From NCBI RefSeq assembly GCF_024609325.1, contig NZ_JANHMQ010000001.1, positions 1,488,001 through 1,552,000 on the forward strand: DNA of 64,000 nucleotides, written 5' to 3'. This document shows, piece after piece, positions 47,259 to 56,795 of this stretch. This DNA is from Geothrix fuzhouensis. GTDB taxonomy: Bacteria > Acidobacteriota > Holophagae > Holophagales > Holophagaceae. The position numbers and the translations under genes were made by a program. The notes under the pieces were generated by a model. The model was not told where the DNA came from and did not search any database. It saw only the letters and a list, made by a program, of their open reading frames with translations. The first letter of the stretch is position 1; each line of letters opens with the position of its first letter.

Positions 47259-47984
47259 TCAGGCCTTATTCACGAGCCCGCGCACGGCCGCTTCGGCAGC
47301 TTCACGCAGGGCATCGGCATCGGGGTAGGCACTGGATTCCAGAGGCGCAGCGACCGTGATCCGGTAGAGGCCTCCCCGCACGCGCCAGGCTCCCTTGGGC
47401 AGGATGTCCGGGCCCCCGCGGATGGCGAAGGGCACCACGGGCACGCCGGCCTCGAAGGCTAACGCGAAGGCGCCCTTCTTGAACGGCAGCAGGCCCCCGT
47501 CCAGACTCCGGGTACCCTCCGGGAAGGCCACGATGGCCTGCCCGGCGTGGATGCGGATGGCGGCCTCCTCCAGGCTCGCCAGGGCGGCCTCGCGGTCGCG
47601 TCGGTCGATGAAGATGAAGTCCGCCAACCAGATCACCCAACCCAGGAAGGGCACCCGCGCCAGTTCCCGCTTGGCCACGAACACGGGCCGGCAGGGCAGT
47701 GTGGAGATCATCAGGGGCGGATCAAACAGCGACGTGTGATTGCCGATGAACACGGCGGGCCGGGCGCCGCTACGGAGGTCGGGCGGCAGCGCCTCCCAGC
47801 CTTCCAGTTCCCGGCGGATGCCGAAGGCCCGGGCCGTGCCACGGATGTAGCGGGGCGCCACCAGCCAGAAGGCCCCCGGGCCACCCAGAAAGGGGGCCAG
47901 CAGGAAACACAGGCACACAGACAGCGCCAGCGCCAGGGCGCCGAAGATCCAGACCAGGAGGGGGCGGAGGACAGGACGGTCCAT
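47259..47984 (-). CDS. plsC: 1-acyl-sn-glycerol-3-phosphate acyltransferase (PlsC family)
   Basis: 241 aa. Two membrane-like segments at the N-terminus are followed by NHTSLFD (H83, D88; the HX4D catalytic pair) and FPEGTRS (154-160). These are the acyltransferase signatures of phosphatidic acid synthesis. GTG at 47987 and ATG at 47984 are adjacent starts; ATG is preferred. It starts a few nt after the cyclophilin gene stop. Confidence 0.9.
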   Translation of the reverse strand: MDRPVLRPLLVWIFGALALALSVCLCFLLAPFLGGPGAFWLVAPRYIRGTARAFGIRRELEGWEALPPDLRSGARPAVFIGNHTSLFDPPLMISTLPCRPVFVAKRELARVPFLGWVIWLADFIFIDRRDREAALASLEEAAIRIHAGQAIVAFPEGTRSLDGGLLPFKKGAFALAFEAGVPVVPFAIRGGPDILPKGAWRVRGGLYRITVAAPLESSAYPDADALREAAEAAVRGLVNKA

Positions 47985-47987
47985 CAC

Positions 47988-48626
47988 CTACGGCTGCTGC
48001 GGCAGCAGCACGGCGTCCTTGAGTCGCACGGGGTACTGCGGCACGCCGCTCTGGCCCTCGCGCCACTCCGTCCGCACCTTCTCGATCTTGTCCACGACGT
48101 CCATGCCCGATACCACCCGGCCGAAGACGCAGTAGCCGTAGCCATCTTCGCTCATGTCCCGATGGTCCAGGGATTTGTTGTCCACGGTGTTGATGTAGAA
48201 CTGAGCGGTGGCGCTATGGGGCGAGCCCGTGCGCGCCATGGCGATGGTGCCGCGGGTGTTCTTCAGGCCGGCCCGGAAGGTCTGGGGCGCCTCATTGACG
48301 ATGGGCGCACGGGTGGGCTTCTCGTCCAGGTTCTCCAGCAGGCCGCCGCCCTGGATCATGAAACCCTCGATGACGCGGTGGAAGATGGTGCCCTTGTAGT
48401 GGCCGTCCTTCACGTACTGAAGGAAGTTGGCCACAGTCTCCGGGGCCAGGTCGGGCTCCAGCTCCACCACGATGGGCCCGTAACTGGTGAGCAGCTGCAC
48501 CCGGGGCTTGGCCACCGGTACGGGAAGGGGAGCGGCCGAGGGGGGCGGTGAGGTCGGGGGCACCGGAACCGGCGCTTGGGCGGCCAGGGCTGCGGTGAGG
48601 GAGAGGCAGAACAGCAGACGGGACAC
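47988..48626 (-). CDS. ppiA: Secreted cyclophilin-type peptidyl-prolyl isomerase
   Basis: 212 aa. A signal peptide (1-17) and Pro-rich linker (18-40) precede a cyclophilin domain with [20 protein letters not shown], the family core with the catalytic Arg. IQGGGLLEN and FYINTVDN also fit. Periplasmic folding factor for secreted proteins. plsC follows directly. Confidence 0.93.
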   Translation of the reverse strand: MSRLLFCLSLTAALAAQAPVPVPPTSPPPSAAPLPVPVAKPRVQLLTSYGPIVVELEPDLAPETVANFLQYVKDGHYKGTIFHRVIEGFMIQGGGLLENLDEKPTRAPIVNEAPQTFRAGLKNTRGTIAMARTGSPHSATAQFYINTVDNKSLDHRDMSEDGYGYCVFGRVVSGMDVVDKIEKVRTEWREGQSGVPQYPVRLKDAVLLPQQP

Positions 48627-48692
48627 GGGGACTCCTGGGTGTTCCCTTCATTCTGCCGCGAACCGGAAGGAAGTCCCCGGTATGGTTGTTCA

Positions 48693-49607
48693 ATGCCATT
48701 TCTCGACCTTCCACCCTGGATCCTGAGCCTCTTCTTGGCCCCCTTCGGGCTGCTGCTGGGCTCGTTCTCCAACGTGCTCATCCACCGGCTGCCCCAGGAG
48801 GCGCCGGAGGATCGCAACGTGGTGACGAAGGCCAGTCATTGCCCGTCCTGCAAAGCGAAGATCAAGCCCTGGCACAACGTGCCGCTCTTCGGCTGGCTGT
48901 GGCTGCGGGGAAAGTGTGCGGCCTGCGGCTGGCGCATCCCGGTGCGCTACCCCCTGGTGGAGCTGCTGGGCGGCCTGATCCTGGGCAGCGCCCACTGGTT
49001 CTTCCCCTTCGGAACGCTCATCTGGGTCAAGGCCGTGATCTGCGCCTACGCGCTGGTGGTGTTGTTCTTCACGGATTTCACGGAGATGATCCTGCCGGAC
49101 GTGATCCAGTTCCCCCTGATGGCCCTCGGCGTTCTGTTCGCCCTACCCCAACTGGTCCGGCCCGAAACGCTCGTGAACGCCTGGGGCCGCGGCGACACGC
49201 TGATCCAGGCCCTGGCCTTCCACAACGGCCTGCAGCCCGCCCCGGCCTACCACGGCTTCGAGCCCACGGTCACCGGGCAGGCCAGCCTCCTGGGTCTGGT
49301 CATTGGCTACGGCGCCCCCGCCCTGCTGAACCTGACCTACAAGGCCATCCGCAAGACCGACGGCCTGGGCATGGGCGACTTCAAGATGCTGGCCTGGCTG
49401 GGCGCTTTCTGGGGCTGGGGTCCCATGCTGGGAATCCTCTTCCTGGGTGCGGGCCTGGGCGCCGCCGTGGGCCTGCCCCTCATGCTCACCCGCCGCACCG
49501 GCGGGCAGACCATGCTGCCCTTCGGCTGTTTCCTCGCCCTGGCCACGCCGGTCGTGGTGTTTTTCGGACGGGCGCTGTGGTTGGGGTACCTGGGAGTGGT
49601 GGGCTGA
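48693..49607 (+). CDS. pilD: Prepilin peptidase/N-methyltransferase (PilD)
   Basis: 304 aa inner-membrane aspartyl protease that cleaves and methylates type IV prepilins and type II pseudopilins. The cytoplasmic loop has C50-x2-C53 and C75-x2-C78. The two catalytic aspartates are D128 in FFTDFTEMI and D229 in GMGDFK. ATG 48693 gives the usual N-terminus (hydrophobic, then LGSFSNVLIHRLP). No pilin gene is in the window, so the substrates are elsewhere in the genome. Confidence 0.95.
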   Translation: MPFLDLPPWILSLFLAPFGLLLGSFSNVLIHRLPQEAPEDRNVVTKASHCPSCKAKIKPWHNVPLFGWLWLRGKCAACGWRIPVRYPLVELLGGLILGSAHWFFPFGTLIWVKAVICAYALVVLFFTDFTEMILPDVIQFPLMALGVLFALPQLVRPETLVNAWGRGDTLIQALAFHNGLQPAPAYHGFEPTVTGQASLLGLVIGYGAPALLNLTYKAIRKTDGLGMGDFKMLAWLGAFWGWGPMLGILFLGAGLGAAVGLPLMLTRRTGGQTMLPFGCFLALATPVVVFFGRALWLGYLGVVG

Positions 49608-49711
49608 CCTGACCGGTCCCGCCCCCAAGCCAGCGGGAGCATGCGACCTACTTTCTGGCGGATCGGCTCCCTGTCGCTACACTTTGGGCTTTCCCTTCCT
49701 CGCAGGACGCC

Positions 49712-50692
49712 ATGGTCTCCCCCTTCCGCGGACCCTCTCTCCCCGACGACCTCGGCCTGGGCCTCCAGGGGGGGTCCCATCGCGGCGTCAACAAGGACGG
49801 TTCCTTCAATGTGCGCCGCCTGGGCCTTCCCCGCTTCCGGGCCTACGACCTCTACCACCACCTCATCACCATGGGCTGGGGCCCCTTCCTGGGGCTGCTG
49901 TTCCTGGCCTTCCTCGTCACCAACGCCCTCTTCGCCCTCGTCTACCTGGGCGTCGGGATGGAGCACTTCATCCGGCCGGGCGGTGAGACGCTCTCGGCCC
50001 GCCTGGAGGATGCCTTCTTCTTCAGCGCCCAGACGCTCACCACCGTGGGCTACGGGCACATCAGCCCCAGAGGCACCCTCGCCAGCTCCGTGGCGGCCCT
50101 GGAGTCCCTCCTGGGCCTCCTCACCTTCGCCCTGGCCACGGGCCTCCTGTATGGGCGGTTTTCCCGGCCCCAGGCCTGCCTGCGCTTCAGCGCCAGGGCT
50201 GTGGTGGCCCCCTACCGGCAGATCACGGGCTTCATGTTCCGCCTCGTCAACATGCGCAGCAATCAGCTCATCGAAGTAGAGGCGACGGTGAGTCTGTCGT
50301 TCGAGGATCCGGAATCCGGCCTGCGCCGCTACACCCTGCTGCCGCTCGAGCGCTCGAAGATCCACCTCTTCCCGTCCAACTGGACCGTGGTCCATCCCAT
50401 CGACGAGGAGAGCCCCCTTCGGGGCATGACGTCCGAGGACCTGCGCCGGGCCAAGGCCGAGTTCATCGTCCTCATCAAGGCCTTCGACGACACCTTCTCG
50501 CAGACCATCTACGCCCGAACCTCCTACACTGCCGAGGAGGTGAGCTGGGGCGCGAGGTTCAAACCCATGATCTTCGCGACGGCGGACGGCATGACCGAGC
50601 TGGATGTGGGACGCCTGGATGCCCTGGAAGAGGCCGTCAGCCCCCCTGGCTCAATTCCATCAGCACACCACCGGTCTCTGATGGGTGGATGA
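49712..50692 (+). CDS. KirBac-type inward-rectifier potassium channel
   Basis: 326 aa. TM1 (about 57-80), pore helix, selectivity filter TVGYG (111-115) and TM2 (about 124-147) are followed by a cytoplasmic beta-rich domain (SLSFEDPESGLRRYTLLPLERSKI and similar strands; the longest run exceeds KirBac core motifs). The N-terminal slide-helix region (RAYDLYHHLITMGW) is present. The channel is tetrameric and gated by lipids and pH. AGGA lies before the ATG. The 3' end overlaps the convergent mce gene by 56 nt. Confidence 0.93.
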   Translation: MVSPFRGPSLPDDLGLGLQGGSHRGVNKDGSFNVRRLGLPRFRAYDLYHHLITMGWGPFLGLLFLAFLVTNALFALVYLGVGMEHFIRPGGETLSARLEDAFFFSAQTLTTVGYGHISPRGTLASSVAALESLLGLLTFALATGLLYGRFSRPQACLRFSARAVVAPYRQITGFMFRLVNMRSNQLIEVEATVSLSFEDPESGLRRYTLLPLERSKIHLFPSNWTVVHPIDEESPLRGMTSEDLRRAKAEFIVLIKAFDDTFSQTIYARTSYTAEEVSWGARFKPMIFATADGMTELDVGRLDALEEAVSPPGSIPSAHHRSLMGG

Positions 50693-51041
50693 AGGCCACG
50701 CGGCAGCCGTGGGCGCCGTTCCGGGGGGCCTGGTCGATCATGCGGACGCCCTTGGCCAGGAGCTGGGCCACGGCGGCGTCGATGTCGTCCACCTCGAAGC
50801 AGACGTGGTGGATGCCGGGGCCGCGCTTCGCCAGGAACTTGCCGATGGGGCCCTCGGGATCGGTGCTCTCCAGGAACTCCAGGGTGCTCTCGCCCACGGG
50901 GAAGAAGGCCGTGGTCACCTTCTGCTCGGGCACGGCCTCGGTGTGGTCGGCGCCCATGTCGAAGAGGCGCGCCATCCGCGCCATGGCCTCGTCCAGGCCC
51001 GGCGCCGCGATACCCAGATGATTGATGCGTAGCAGCTTCAT
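50637..51041 (-). CDS. mce: Methylmalonyl-CoA epimerase
   Basis: 134 aa VOC-fold enzyme that interconverts (R)- and (S)-methylmalonyl-CoA. Metal ligands are seen at His8 (INHLGIA), in GIHHVCFEVDD and in the C-terminal VLMELSQ. GKFLAKRGPGIHHVCFEV is typical of the family. GGGAG lies before the ATG. The mutase genes are not in the window. The stop lies inside the 3' end of the KirBac gene. Confidence 0.93.
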   Translation of the reverse strand: MKLLRINHLGIAAPGLDEAMARMARLFDMGADHTEAVPEQKVTTAFFPVGESTLEFLESTDPEGPIGKFLAKRGPGIHHVCFEVDDIDAAVAQLLAKGVRMIDQAPRNGAHGCRVAFIHPSETGGVLMELSQGG

Positions 51042-51087
51042 GCGGGACTCCCGTGCCCCAGTGTACGGGACCGGGGCGGCAGTGACC

Positions 51088-51330
51088 TCAGTGCTGGCAG
51101 GCGGGGGCCATGCCCAGGATCACGGTCCCATCAGCCAGCTGGATCTTGCCCTTGCTGCCCAGGAAGGCGATGACGCCGTCGAAGTCGAAGGTATCCCCAT
51201 GGCAGTTGCAGTAAGTGGCCGCGGCGCCGTGGGCGGCGACGGAGGCGGCACGCAGCTCCTCCAGGCGGCAGGTCCCACCCTTCCCCACCAGGAGGGACAG
51301 CAGGTCGTGGCCGTAGAGAGGGTCGGTCAT
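51088..51330 (-). CDS. YecH-like (TIGR03853) putative metal-binding protein
   Basis: 80 aa. YGHDLLSLLVGKGG, then TYCNCHGDTFDFDGVIAFLGSKGKI and a final PACQH give the pattern of this small family, with conserved His/Cys residues that may bind metal. Function unknown. GGAG lies before the ATG. Confidence 0.75.
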   Translation of the reverse strand: MTDPLYGHDLLSLLVGKGGTCRLEELRAASVAAHGAAATYCNCHGDTFDFDGVIAFLGSKGKIQLADGTVILGMAPACQH

Positions 51331-51394
51331 GGGGGCTCCAGTTCAGGAGTCATGGCTCCTGAATCCAGTGTACCGGGGTTGGCGGTGATCGGGA

Positions 51395-52408
51395 TCACGC
51401 CCCCTGAAGGGCCAGTCCCACTTCCCGCAGCAGGGGCTCGGGGCTGAGGTTCCGGGTCAGGTTCCGCAGGGACTCCAGGGCAGCCTCCTGGGCCGGCCTC
51501 AGGTCCCGGGGCTGGGCCGCCAGGGGTTCCAGGGCCTCCCGCCAGGGTTCCAGCGCCGGAGCTTCGCCAGCACGCAGCCGAGCCACGTCTGCCAGGAGAC
51601 GCAGGAGCAGCTCCAGGGGTTGGCGCAGCTGCTCGCCCTGGGCCACGGACGAATCCCGTTCGGGCAGCAGGGCCTGGCCGGCCTCACTGAAGGAACGCCC
51701 CCCCAGCAGCGCGAGCCAAGCCTCGACCTGGGCCTCGGCCCGGCGGAAGGCAGCTTCGTCCAGGAAGCGCAGGCCTCCCTCCCCCAGGGCGGTCCAGCGG
51801 GGGCGGTCCACCTCGGTCCAGCCGTTCTGGAGGGCGACGGCCCAGGCCTCCTCCGGGCCCAGAGGCGCGAAGGGGATGCGCTCGCAGCGGCTGCGGATGG
51901 TCTGGAGCAGGGCTTCGGGGCGATGCGACACCAGGATGAAATGGGTGCCCTCGGGCGGCTCTTCGAGGGTCTTCAGCAGGAGGTTGGCGCTGTTCTCGTT
52001 GAGACGGTGGGCTTCCTCCACGAGGATCCAGCGATGGCAGCCCACGGGAGGCGCCAGCGAGGCCCACTCGATGACGCCCCGGCTGAACCGCGGCTGGCGC
52101 TCGGAATCGAGGCCCTCGCGGATCTGGTCGATGCGGATGACCCCAGCCTTCCCTTCGGGAACGATGCGCAGCAGGTTGGGCAGCTCGAAGGGCAGGTCAT
52201 CCCCCATCACCATGCGGCAGCCCTCGCACTGGCCGCAGGCGTTGCGGCGGAAGCAGATCTCGCGCCGGGCCAGTTCCAGGGCCACCCGGCGCTTGCCGAT
52301 GCCCTCGGGCCCCGTGAAGAGCAGCGAGCCGCGGATCCGCCCCCCCTGGAGGCGGTCCAGCAGTCGCTGGCGGATGGCGTGGTGGCCGACGAGGTCCTGG
52401 GCGAACAT
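51395..52408 (-). CDS. holB: DNA polymerase III delta-prime subunit
   Basis: 337 aa clamp-loader subunit. The AAA+ core has GPEGIGKRR (33-41), a zinc module with C52, C58, C61 and C64, and EEAHRLNENSANLLLKTLEEPP. The C-terminal third is less conserved, as usual. The ATG at 52408 shares one base with the tmk stop (TGATG), so the pair is coupled. The tmk-holB order is common in bacteria. Confidence 0.92.
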   Translation of the reverse strand: MFAQDLVGHHAIRQRLLDRLQGGRIRGSLLFTGPEGIGKRRVALELARREICFRRNACGQCEGCRMVMGDDLPFELPNLLRIVPEGKAGVIRIDQIREGLDSERQPRFSRGVIEWASLAPPVGCHRWILVEEAHRLNENSANLLLKTLEEPPEGTHFILVSHRPEALLQTIRSRCERIPFAPLGPEEAWAVALQNGWTEVDRPRWTALGEGGLRFLDEAAFRRAEAQVEAWLALLGGRSFSEAGQALLPERDSSVAQGEQLRQPLELLLRLLADVARLRAGEAPALEPWREALEPLAAQPRDLRPAQEAALESLRNLTRNLSPEPLLREVGLALQGA

Positions 52409-53073
52409 CAATCCACCTGGAACCCGGCGCTGCGCAGGAGCGGCGCCACCCGGGCCCAGATGGAGGCTTCCACCTGATCCACGGGATCCCGCGCCGGCAC
52501 CAGGGCCACCCGGGCAGGGTGGGCCTGGGCGATGACCAGGAAGCGGTTCCGCACCTTGCGGTGGAATTCCAGGGCCGCCTGGTCGAAGCGGGTTTCCGCG
52601 AACTCCCCCCCCAGCGACAGGTTGCGGACCTCCACCCGCTGGAGCGACACCTCCGGATCCATGTCCAGCAGCACGGTGAGGTTCGGGCGCAGGCCCCGCA
52701 GCACGATCTCGCTGAGGCGGTCCAGAGTGGCTTCGGAGACACCGCAGGCGCCCTGGTAGGCCCGGGTGGAATCCTCGAAGCGATCCACCAGCACCACCTT
52801 GTCCTCGGCCAGAGCGGGCCGGATCACCTTCTCCAAGTGCTGAGCCCGGTCCGCATAGAAGAGCAGCAGCTCGGCATCCGCGCACCAGGTTTCGCCGCTG
52901 GCGTGGGGCTCGAGCAACAGGCGACGGAGTTCCCGGCCCAGGGTCGTGCCGCCGGGCTCCTTGGATACCACCAGGGGCAGGCCGAGATGCCGCAGCCGCT
53001 CGGAGAGCCGCAGCATCTGGGTCGACTTCCCCGAACCCTCAACGCCTTCGATGGTGATGAACACGCCCCGCAA
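52408..53073 (-). CDS. tmk: Thymidylate kinase
   Basis: 221 aa; dTMP + ATP to dTDP. P-loop GVEGSGKS (10-17), DRFEDSTRAYQGA and EPGGTTLGRELR are typical. The start is TTG at 53073 with GGAGG 5 nt upstream; a GTG a few codons later would cut into the first strand. First gene of the tmk-holB unit. Confidence 0.95.
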   Translation of the reverse strand: MRGVFITIEGVEGSGKSTQMLRLSERLRHLGLPLVVSKEPGGTTLGRELRRLLLEPHASGETWCADAELLLFYADRAQHLEKVIRPALAEDKVVLVDRFEDSTRAYQGACGVSEATLDRLSEIVLRGLRPNLTVLLDMDPEVSLQRVEVRNLSLGGEFAETRFDQAALEFHRKVRNRFLVIAQAHPARVALVPARDPVDQVEASIWARVAPLLRSAGFQVD

Positions 53074-53172
53074 GCGGACCTCCGTCCGATGAGGATACCC
53101 GGGGGTCGGGCCTTCGCGGTTTGGCCGCCTTCCGCCGCAGTGCTATCCTGCTTGAAACTCCAGGAGTTCCAG

Positions 53173-54318
53173 GTGGCCGAAGCGATCCATTGCCCCAGCT
53201 GCTCCACCCGATACCGCCTGCGTCCAGAGCGGTTGAAACCCTTCCTCCGCCGGGCCCGGTGCTTCTCCTGCGGCGAAGTGTTCCCCCTGCATGACGCGGC
53301 CCCACTCCCGCCGCCCGAGGCCCCTGCCGCCACCGCCAGTTACGACCTGGCGGACATAGCCGCTGCCCTGGAGCCGGTGCCAGCCGCCCACCTTGAGGAG
53401 GCACCGCCGGCCCCCTCCTCCCTGACCCTGGGCGATCTGGAGAGCACGGACGCGGAAATACTGGAAAAGACCCTGTCGGGCCTCTCGACATCCCTTCCCG
53501 GGATACCGGGTGAGGCCGCACCGATCGAAGCAACTCCGGTAGCGGTGGCCCCCTTCGCCGCGCCCTCAGTCGCCCCCGTGGCCCCCGACGCCGCGGTGCC
53601 GGAAGTCGGCGAGGACACCCTGACCGGCACGTACAGCTCCGCCCGGGATGCCATCAGCAAGTTGTTCGCCGGCATGCCGGAGGTCCCCTCAGCGTCGAAG
53701 GCTCCCAAGGAGTCCGGGCCCACGGACATGGAAGCCACGCTGTCGGCCCTGGAGGCCACCCTGGGCAAGGGGGGCGCCACCCCCCCCGGCCTGCCGCCCA
53801 GATCGGACGGCGACGAGCCCACCTTCACGGGCCACCTTCCGGAGACCCTCCAGGCGCCCTCCACCGCCACGATGCGCCTCTCCCAGGAGGACCTCATGGC
53901 CGCCCTGCGAACGGGCGCGCCGAGCCAGCCCACGGAGGCCTTGCGGCCCTCGGACTTGTTGTCCCCTCTCCCGGCACCGCCGAGTCCGGCCCCCTCGCCC
54001 GTCCAGGCCACTGAACCCGCTCCGGCCGAGGACACTGGCGCTGAACGGCTGCGCCTGAAGATCGGCGAGGAAATCTACCCGAGCCTCACCATGGCCCAGC
54101 TGGCCGCCTGGATCGAGGAAGGCCGGATCCTGGAGCACCACCTGGTGGCCAGGCAACACAGCGAGAACTGGCTGGAAGCCCACAAAGTCCCCGGTCTGCG
54201 TCCGATCTTTGAACGCCTGCGGCGCGAGCGCGGGGACGCGGGCTCCTCCTTCGATTCCCCCATCCTGGAGATCGCTCCCAAGAAGAGCCTCTTCGGTGGC
54301 CTTTTCGGGAAGAACTGA
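53173..54318 (+). CDS. MJ0042-type zinc-ribbon protein with GYF-like C-terminal domain
   Basis: 381 aa. N-terminal zinc ribbon C7-x2-C10 ... C30-x2-C33 (IHCPSCSTRYRLRPERL, then ARCFSCGEVF) as in MJ0042-type domains. A long Ala/Pro-rich linker (40-310) follows. The C-terminal domain, about 320-370 (MAQLAAWIEEGRILEHHLVA), resembles a GYF_2-like fold. No membrane helix. GTG 53173 follows AGGAG. Possibly a regulator or scaffold for envelope or motility systems, but no specific function can be assigned. Together with the next gene (1-nt gap) it forms an operon. Confidence 0.75.
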   Translation: MAEAIHCPSCSTRYRLRPERLKPFLRRARCFSCGEVFPLHDAAPLPPPEAPAATASYDLADIAAALEPVPAAHLEEAPPAPSSLTLGDLESTDAEILEKTLSGLSTSLPGIPGEAAPIEATPVAVAPFAAPSVAPVAPDAAVPEVGEDTLTGTYSSARDAISKLFAGMPEVPSASKAPKESGPTDMEATLSALEATLGKGGATPPGLPPRSDGDEPTFTGHLPETLQAPSTATMRLSQEDLMAALRTGAPSQPTEALRPSDLLSPLPAPPSPAPSPVQATEPAPAEDTGAERLRLKIGEEIYPSLTMAQLAAWIEEGRILEHHLVARQHSENWLEAHKVPGLRPIFERLRRERGDAGSSFDSPILEIAPKKSLFGGLFGKN

Positions 54319-54319
54319 C

Positions 54320-54805
54320 ATGCAGATCCTCGCCCTCGCCGCCCTCGTCTGCCTCACCCAGGCCCCGGCCACTCAGCCGCCAGCGGCTACCCCCGCGCCT
54401 GCCCCAGTCGCCGAAGTCTCCCTCTCCTACTACGCCGAGACCCTCCCCTTCGCCTGGGATCGCATGATCCCCCTGACGGTGAACGTGGATGGCCTCAAGG
54501 TCACCAGCATCTTCTTCAACCGGCGGGAGGTGAAGCCGGGGTTCTTCAACATCCTCCAGGGCGCCGAGTTCGGCACCCGGGCCCAGGTGGAGGTGACGAA
54601 TACCGCCAAATACCCCAAGGTTCCGGGCTTCGCCGTGGCCGTGCTGGACAAGGACGGCAAGCTGCTGGGCGTGGCTTCTGGCGGCACCAAAGTCGGCACC
54701 ATCAAGCCCGGCGAGACCGAGACCTTCGACCTGAACTTCACCCAGGTGAAGGAACGCCTCGCGAAGGGCGACCGGTTCTTGCTGGCCATCGAACTGAGGA
54801 ACTGA
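54320..54805 (+). CDS. Secreted hypothetical protein
   Basis: 161 aa. A signal peptide (about 1-14), a Pro/Ala-rich stretch and a beta-rich domain (VSLSYYAETLPFAWDRMIP, then VNVDGLKVTSIFFN) with an ending like immunoglobulin-type strands. I do not recognise the family. It starts 1 nt after the zinc-ribbon gene, so it probably acts in the same process, outside the cytoplasm. Confidence 0.7.
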   Translation: MQILALAALVCLTQAPATQPPAATPAPAPVAEVSLSYYAETLPFAWDRMIPLTVNVDGLKVTSIFFNRREVKPGFFNILQGAEFGTRAQVEVTNTAKYPKVPGFAVAVLDKDGKLLGVASGGTKVGTIKPGETETFDLNFTQVKERLAKGDRFLLAIELRN

Positions 54806-54893
54806 CCTCCATCCCAGTGACGTTGGGCGGTGGCGACGGCTCGGGTCCCACCGACCCCGGGATCGCCTCAAACCTACGAGGAGGGCCATGCCC

Positions 54894-56795
54894 ATGGATT
54901 CCCCCCTCTCCGCCCGACTGGAACCCGGCCGCGCCCTGGTGGCCCTTCAACGGGAATGGATCACGCCTGAGCAGTTCCGGGAGATCCTCCACTGCGGCCC
55001 AGATGATGGCCCGCAGTTGGAGCGTCTGCAGCGGGAAGGGGTGATCCCGGCCGAGCGTCTGGCGGAAGTGTACGGATCCACGGTGTTGCTGGCCCCGAAG
55101 GCGGCGATTGAACGGCTGGGAGAGGCCTTCATCAAGGCCGCCGCCTCTGGGGAGGCCCTCAAGAAGGGTGATTGGATCGCCGCGCGGTATCGCATCCTTG
55201 ACAGCCTCAACGGGGCCTTCGGCCGGGTCTACGTTTGCGAGGCGAAGACCGGCGAGGCCTACCGGCGAGGGGACAGCCGGGTCGCTCTCAAGACCCCTCT
55301 CCGCCAGCACCTCATCGGACCCAGGGCCCTGGACGCCTTCCACACTGAGGCCGCCCAATGGATTGCTCTTGGCGCCCACCCGAACATCGTCCTGGCCTAT
55401 GGCGTGGAGGAGCACCTCCGGCTGCCCTTCCTGGTGATGGAGTACGTCGAGGGGGCCCGAAGCCTGCACCACGAAATCCAGGCCGGACGGATGAACTGGC
55501 TCCGGGCCCTGTGGGTGGCCGTGGACGTGGCCCGGGGTCTGGCCTATGCAGAGCGGCGGCTCGGCCTCGTGCACGGGGACCTCAAGCCCTCCAATCTCCT
55601 GATCACGCGGGAGGGATCCGTGAAGGTCGCGGATTTTGGCCTCTCGCTCTGCCCGGGGCTTGGGACAGACGCCGAGGCGGACACCCTGGCTGGCACATTC
55701 GGCTACGTCGCGCCGGAGATGTACCTGGAGGCACCCTGTCGGACTTCGCAGACGGATGTGTACGCCTTCGGCGCGACCCTCTTCGAGGCGGTCACCGGCC
55801 GGCGACCCTTCCCGGACGACCAGCCCTGGCTCAACCGCGTACAGGACCCACCCGACCCAAGGCGCACGGATCCCAGCCTGCCGGACCCCTTCGCCGACCT
55901 GATCCTCGCCTGCCTCCAGCGCGATCCCGAGGCACGGCCGGCCGGATTCCAGGAACTGGTGCCAGCCCTGGAGGCGATGCACCTGCGGCTGCAGGGAACC
56001 CCACCGCCACCGTCCCTGGAGCCGGACGCCCCTGCCCAGGCCGACGCCCTGGCCAACCTCGCCGGCTCCTGGCTGAACCTCGAGCGGTTGGGAAAGGCGG
56101 AGGACGCGGCCAGAACGGCCCTGCGGCTGGATCCGGCCCATTGGAAGGCCCACTGCGCCCTGGGCCGCGTGCGGATGCGCCGGGGCGACTTTCCCGGGGC
56201 TCTGGCCTGTTTTGAATCCGCTCATCGAAGCGCCCCGGAGGAGGTGATCCCGTTCGTGAACGCAGCCCTGGCCGCCCGAGACGCCGGGGACGACCAGCGA
56301 ACCTCCTCCTGGTTGGAGCGGAGTATCCGCAGGTGCCACGAGACGGGACGCTACGCGGAATTGAACGCCATCTCCCTCTTGCTGGTTGAGCGGCTGCCTG
56401 CAGACGAAGCCCTGGACCTGATCGCCCGCATCCTGGCTGAGGATCCCGCGGCGGTCATGACGTGGAACAACCAGGCGATTCTCTTCCGCTGGCAGGGCCG
56501 TCCAGACGAGGCATTGGCAAGCGCCGAGCGAGCCCTCATCATCAATCCCATCTACGCCAAAGCCTGGAGCAACCGGGCCACGGCCCTGGTGGAGCTGGGG
56601 CGCTTCGGCGAGGCTCTCGAATCCGCTAGCAGGGCCCTGGAACTCGATCCCCGGGTGGCAGCCGCCTACGCAGCCAAGGCCACGGCCCTGGCCCAGCTGG
56701 ATCAGCTTCCGGAGGCCCGCGCCTGCCTCCAGAACGGGCTCCGGATCCTGCCGGATCATCCCCTGCTGATCCGGGCCTGTCAGGCCTTCAGCTAG
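54894..56795 (+). CDS. Serine/threonine protein kinase with C-terminal TPR repeats
   Basis: 633 aa. An N-terminal helical region (1-90) is followed by a kinase domain: glycine loop LNGAFGRVYV, K133 in ALKTP, E152, HGDLKPSNLL (227-236) and DFG at 247-249. The catalytic HRD is HGD, so it is a non-RD kinase. TPR repeats fill about 385-630. No membrane helix, so it is cytoplasmic. The ATG at 54894 has GAGGAGGG at the right distance; the ATG at 54888 is too close to it. The stop codon shares CTAG with the convergent CFI-box gene. Targets unknown. Confidence 0.9.
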   Translation: MDSPLSARLEPGRALVALQREWITPEQFREILHCGPDDGPQLERLQREGVIPAERLAEVYGSTVLLAPKAAIERLGEAFIKAAASGEALKKGDWIAARYRILDSLNGAFGRVYVCEAKTGEAYRRGDSRVALKTPLRQHLIGPRALDAFHTEAAQWIALGAHPNIVLAYGVEEHLRLPFLVMEYVEGARSLHHEIQAGRMNWLRALWVAVDVARGLAYAERRLGLVHGDLKPSNLLITREGSVKVADFGLSLCPGLGTDAEADTLAGTFGYVAPEMYLEAPCRTSQTDVYAFGATLFEAVTGRRPFPDDQPWLNRVQDPPDPRRTDPSLPDPFADLILACLQRDPEARPAGFQELVPALEAMHLRLQGTPPPPSLEPDAPAQADALANLAGSWLNLERLGKAEDAARTALRLDPAHWKAHCALGRVRMRRGDFPGALACFESAHRSAPEEVIPFVNAALAARDAGDDQRTSSWLERSIRRCHETGRYAELNAISLLLVERLPADEALDLIARILAEDPAAVMTWNNQAILFRWQGRPDEALASAERALIINPIYAKAWSNRATALVELGRFGEALESASRALELDPRVAAAYAAKATALAQLDQLPEARACLQNGLRILPDHPLLIRACQAFS

